The notes beneath the pieces were generated by a model. That model saw only the letters and a list, made by a program, of their open reading frames with translations, was not told the origin of the DNA and ran no database searches. From NCBI GenBank assembly GCA_963667425.1, contig OY763407.1, forward strand, positions 2,170,001 through 2,234,000: a stretch of DNA of 64,000 nucleotides, in the 5' to 3' direction. Shown here piece by piece: positions 63,249 to 64,000 of this stretch (positions are counted from its first letter, which is position 1; each line of letters starts with the position of its first letter). The position numbers and the translations under genes were made by a program. Source of the DNA: G963667425 sp963667425 [NCBI: bacterium] (GTDB lineage Bacteria; UBP6; UBA1177).

Positions 63249-64000
63249 TTTCTTTTTTATTATCAGGATAAAATATTAAAATAATCCCAATAATCATAGA
63301 AAATACAGATATTATTTGAGATGTAGATAAGAAATTATCAAAAAACAATCCTCTACTGTCATTTCTGAAAAATTCTATTGTAAATCTAAATATGGCATAA
63401 AGAAAAAGCCATAAACCTAAAGGAGTTCCATTTTTTTTATATTTTTTTCTTACAAAGAAATATAAAAATATAAAAATAATAAAATTAAAAATTACAGAAT
63501 AAATCTGAGTTGGAATTACAGGAAATGGTGTATCTGAAATAGAGTTTATAATATTATTATTAAATTGTTCTCTTGCTGCATCACTGTATGATGGAAATAC
63601 AACAGATAATACTGAGTTTGATATTTTTCCAAAACAACATCCATTTAAAAAACAACCTATTCTTCCAATTGATATTCCAAGTGCTGCAGAATATGACATT
63701 GCATCAAGATACTTTATTACAGGTTCTTTTTTTATTGATAAATATATTATTGCTGAAAAAAATGATAGTATAACACCTCCGTAAAAAGCAAGACCACCTT
63801 TCCATATATAAAGCATGGCTATTGGTTTTTGAAGATATATATCAAAAAATCCGTCAAATATTATATGCTGTATTCTTGCTCCTATAAGACCGCCAATTAC
63901 AGAAATTAAAAACAGATCAAAAATAACTTTTTTATTTTTAAGTCCTATTCTATTTGCTTCTCTAAGAAATATAAAAAAACCTACTATCATGGCTAAGGCT
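63238..64000 (-). CDS. lgt: Prolipoprotein diacylglyceryl transferase, 5' end outside window
   Basis: The frame is open from 63238 to the right edge. An internal Met at 63988-63990 is preceded in frame by more hydrophobic codons, so the true start is beyond the window. Several membrane helices; the Lgt signature GRIGCFLNGCCFG is intact, with IWKGGLAFYGG and FRFTIEFFRND also typical. It attaches diacylglycerol to lipobox Cys before LspA cleavage, and so serves all the lipoproteins of this window. Confidence 0.95.
   Translation of the reverse strand, partial: ALAMIVGFFIFLREANRIGLKNKKVIFDLFLISVIGGLIGARIQHIIFDGFFDIYLQKPIAMLYIWKGGLAFYGGVILSFFSAIIYLSIKKEPVIKYLDAMSYSAALGISIGRIGCFLNGCCFGKISNSVLSVVFPSYSDAAREQFNNNIINSISDTPFPVIPTQIYSVIFNFIIFIFLYFFVRKKYKKNGTPLGLWLFLYAIFRFTIEFFRNDSRGLFFDNFLSTSQIISVFSMIIGIILIFYPDNKKEITH

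Noticed and set aside
1-64000. CRISPR arrays, tRNA and rRNA genes
   Set aside because: Looked for regular spaced repeats and conserved RNA motifs and found none.

Overview
The window reads as chromosomal DNA of an A+T-rich, double-membraned (Gram-negative type) bacterium. The envelope evidence is a TonB/ExbB/ExbD system with an outer-membrane receptor, lgt and lspA, and nine predicted lipoproteins. Several lipoproteins carry Asp-rich linkers or thrombospondin-3/EF-hand-like Asp repeats right after the lipobox, a style I associate with Myxococcota/deltaproteobacteria-like lineages. That placement is a guess from style, not from a marker-gene tree. No rRNA, tRNA or CRISPR array was seen.

Layout. 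1-2.6 kb (minus): NfeD, SPFH/band-7, CoA-binding protein and a lipoprotein cut by the window edge. 2.7-10.6 kb (plus): ridA, DUF2164, a UvrD/Rep helicase, fhs, rimO and htpG, several behind good sigma-70-type promoters. 10.8-20 kb: an accessory stretch of secreted proteins, comprising a large exported protein gene split by an apparently intact IS3-family element, a tandem pair of near-identical lipoproteins and an EF-hand-like lipoprotein. 20-28.7 kb: M16 protease, prmA, gtrA, dapF (plus) facing lspA-ileS (minus). 28-35 kb (mostly minus): nth, an Uup-type ABC-F, a DUF349-like repeat protein, a membrane-anchored phospholipase-D-like protein (plus), tmk and a thymidine/pyrimidine phosphorylase. 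35.4-38.3 kb: two unlike lipoproteins, one with TSP3 repeats and a von Willebrand A domain. 38.4-40 kb: a DUF4143-type ATPase lying between two copies of a 93-bp direct repeat, with operator-like repeats in front of it.

40-50 kb (minus) is the most system-like part: a ten-gene run of a small His/Cys membrane protein, three lipoproteins, DUF3450, a TtpC-like long ExbB, ExbB, ExbD, TonB, a TPR protein and a TonB-dependent receptor. The core order matches the Vibrio TonB2-type locus as I remember it. Here it is joined to its own receptor and lipoproteins, so it looks like a self-contained uptake machine; the His-rich parts suggest a metal ligand, which is inference.

50-64 kb is the replication-origin neighbourhood: mnmE, mnmG, rsmG (with a perfect parS core inside its first codons), an exported protein that appears to start at a non-AUG codon, purE, tsaC, a TrmN6-like methyltransferase, a second ABC-F, dnaA, an A+T-rich dnaA-dnaN gap that is the likely oriC, dnaN, recF, an unknown protein and lgt (cut by the right edge).
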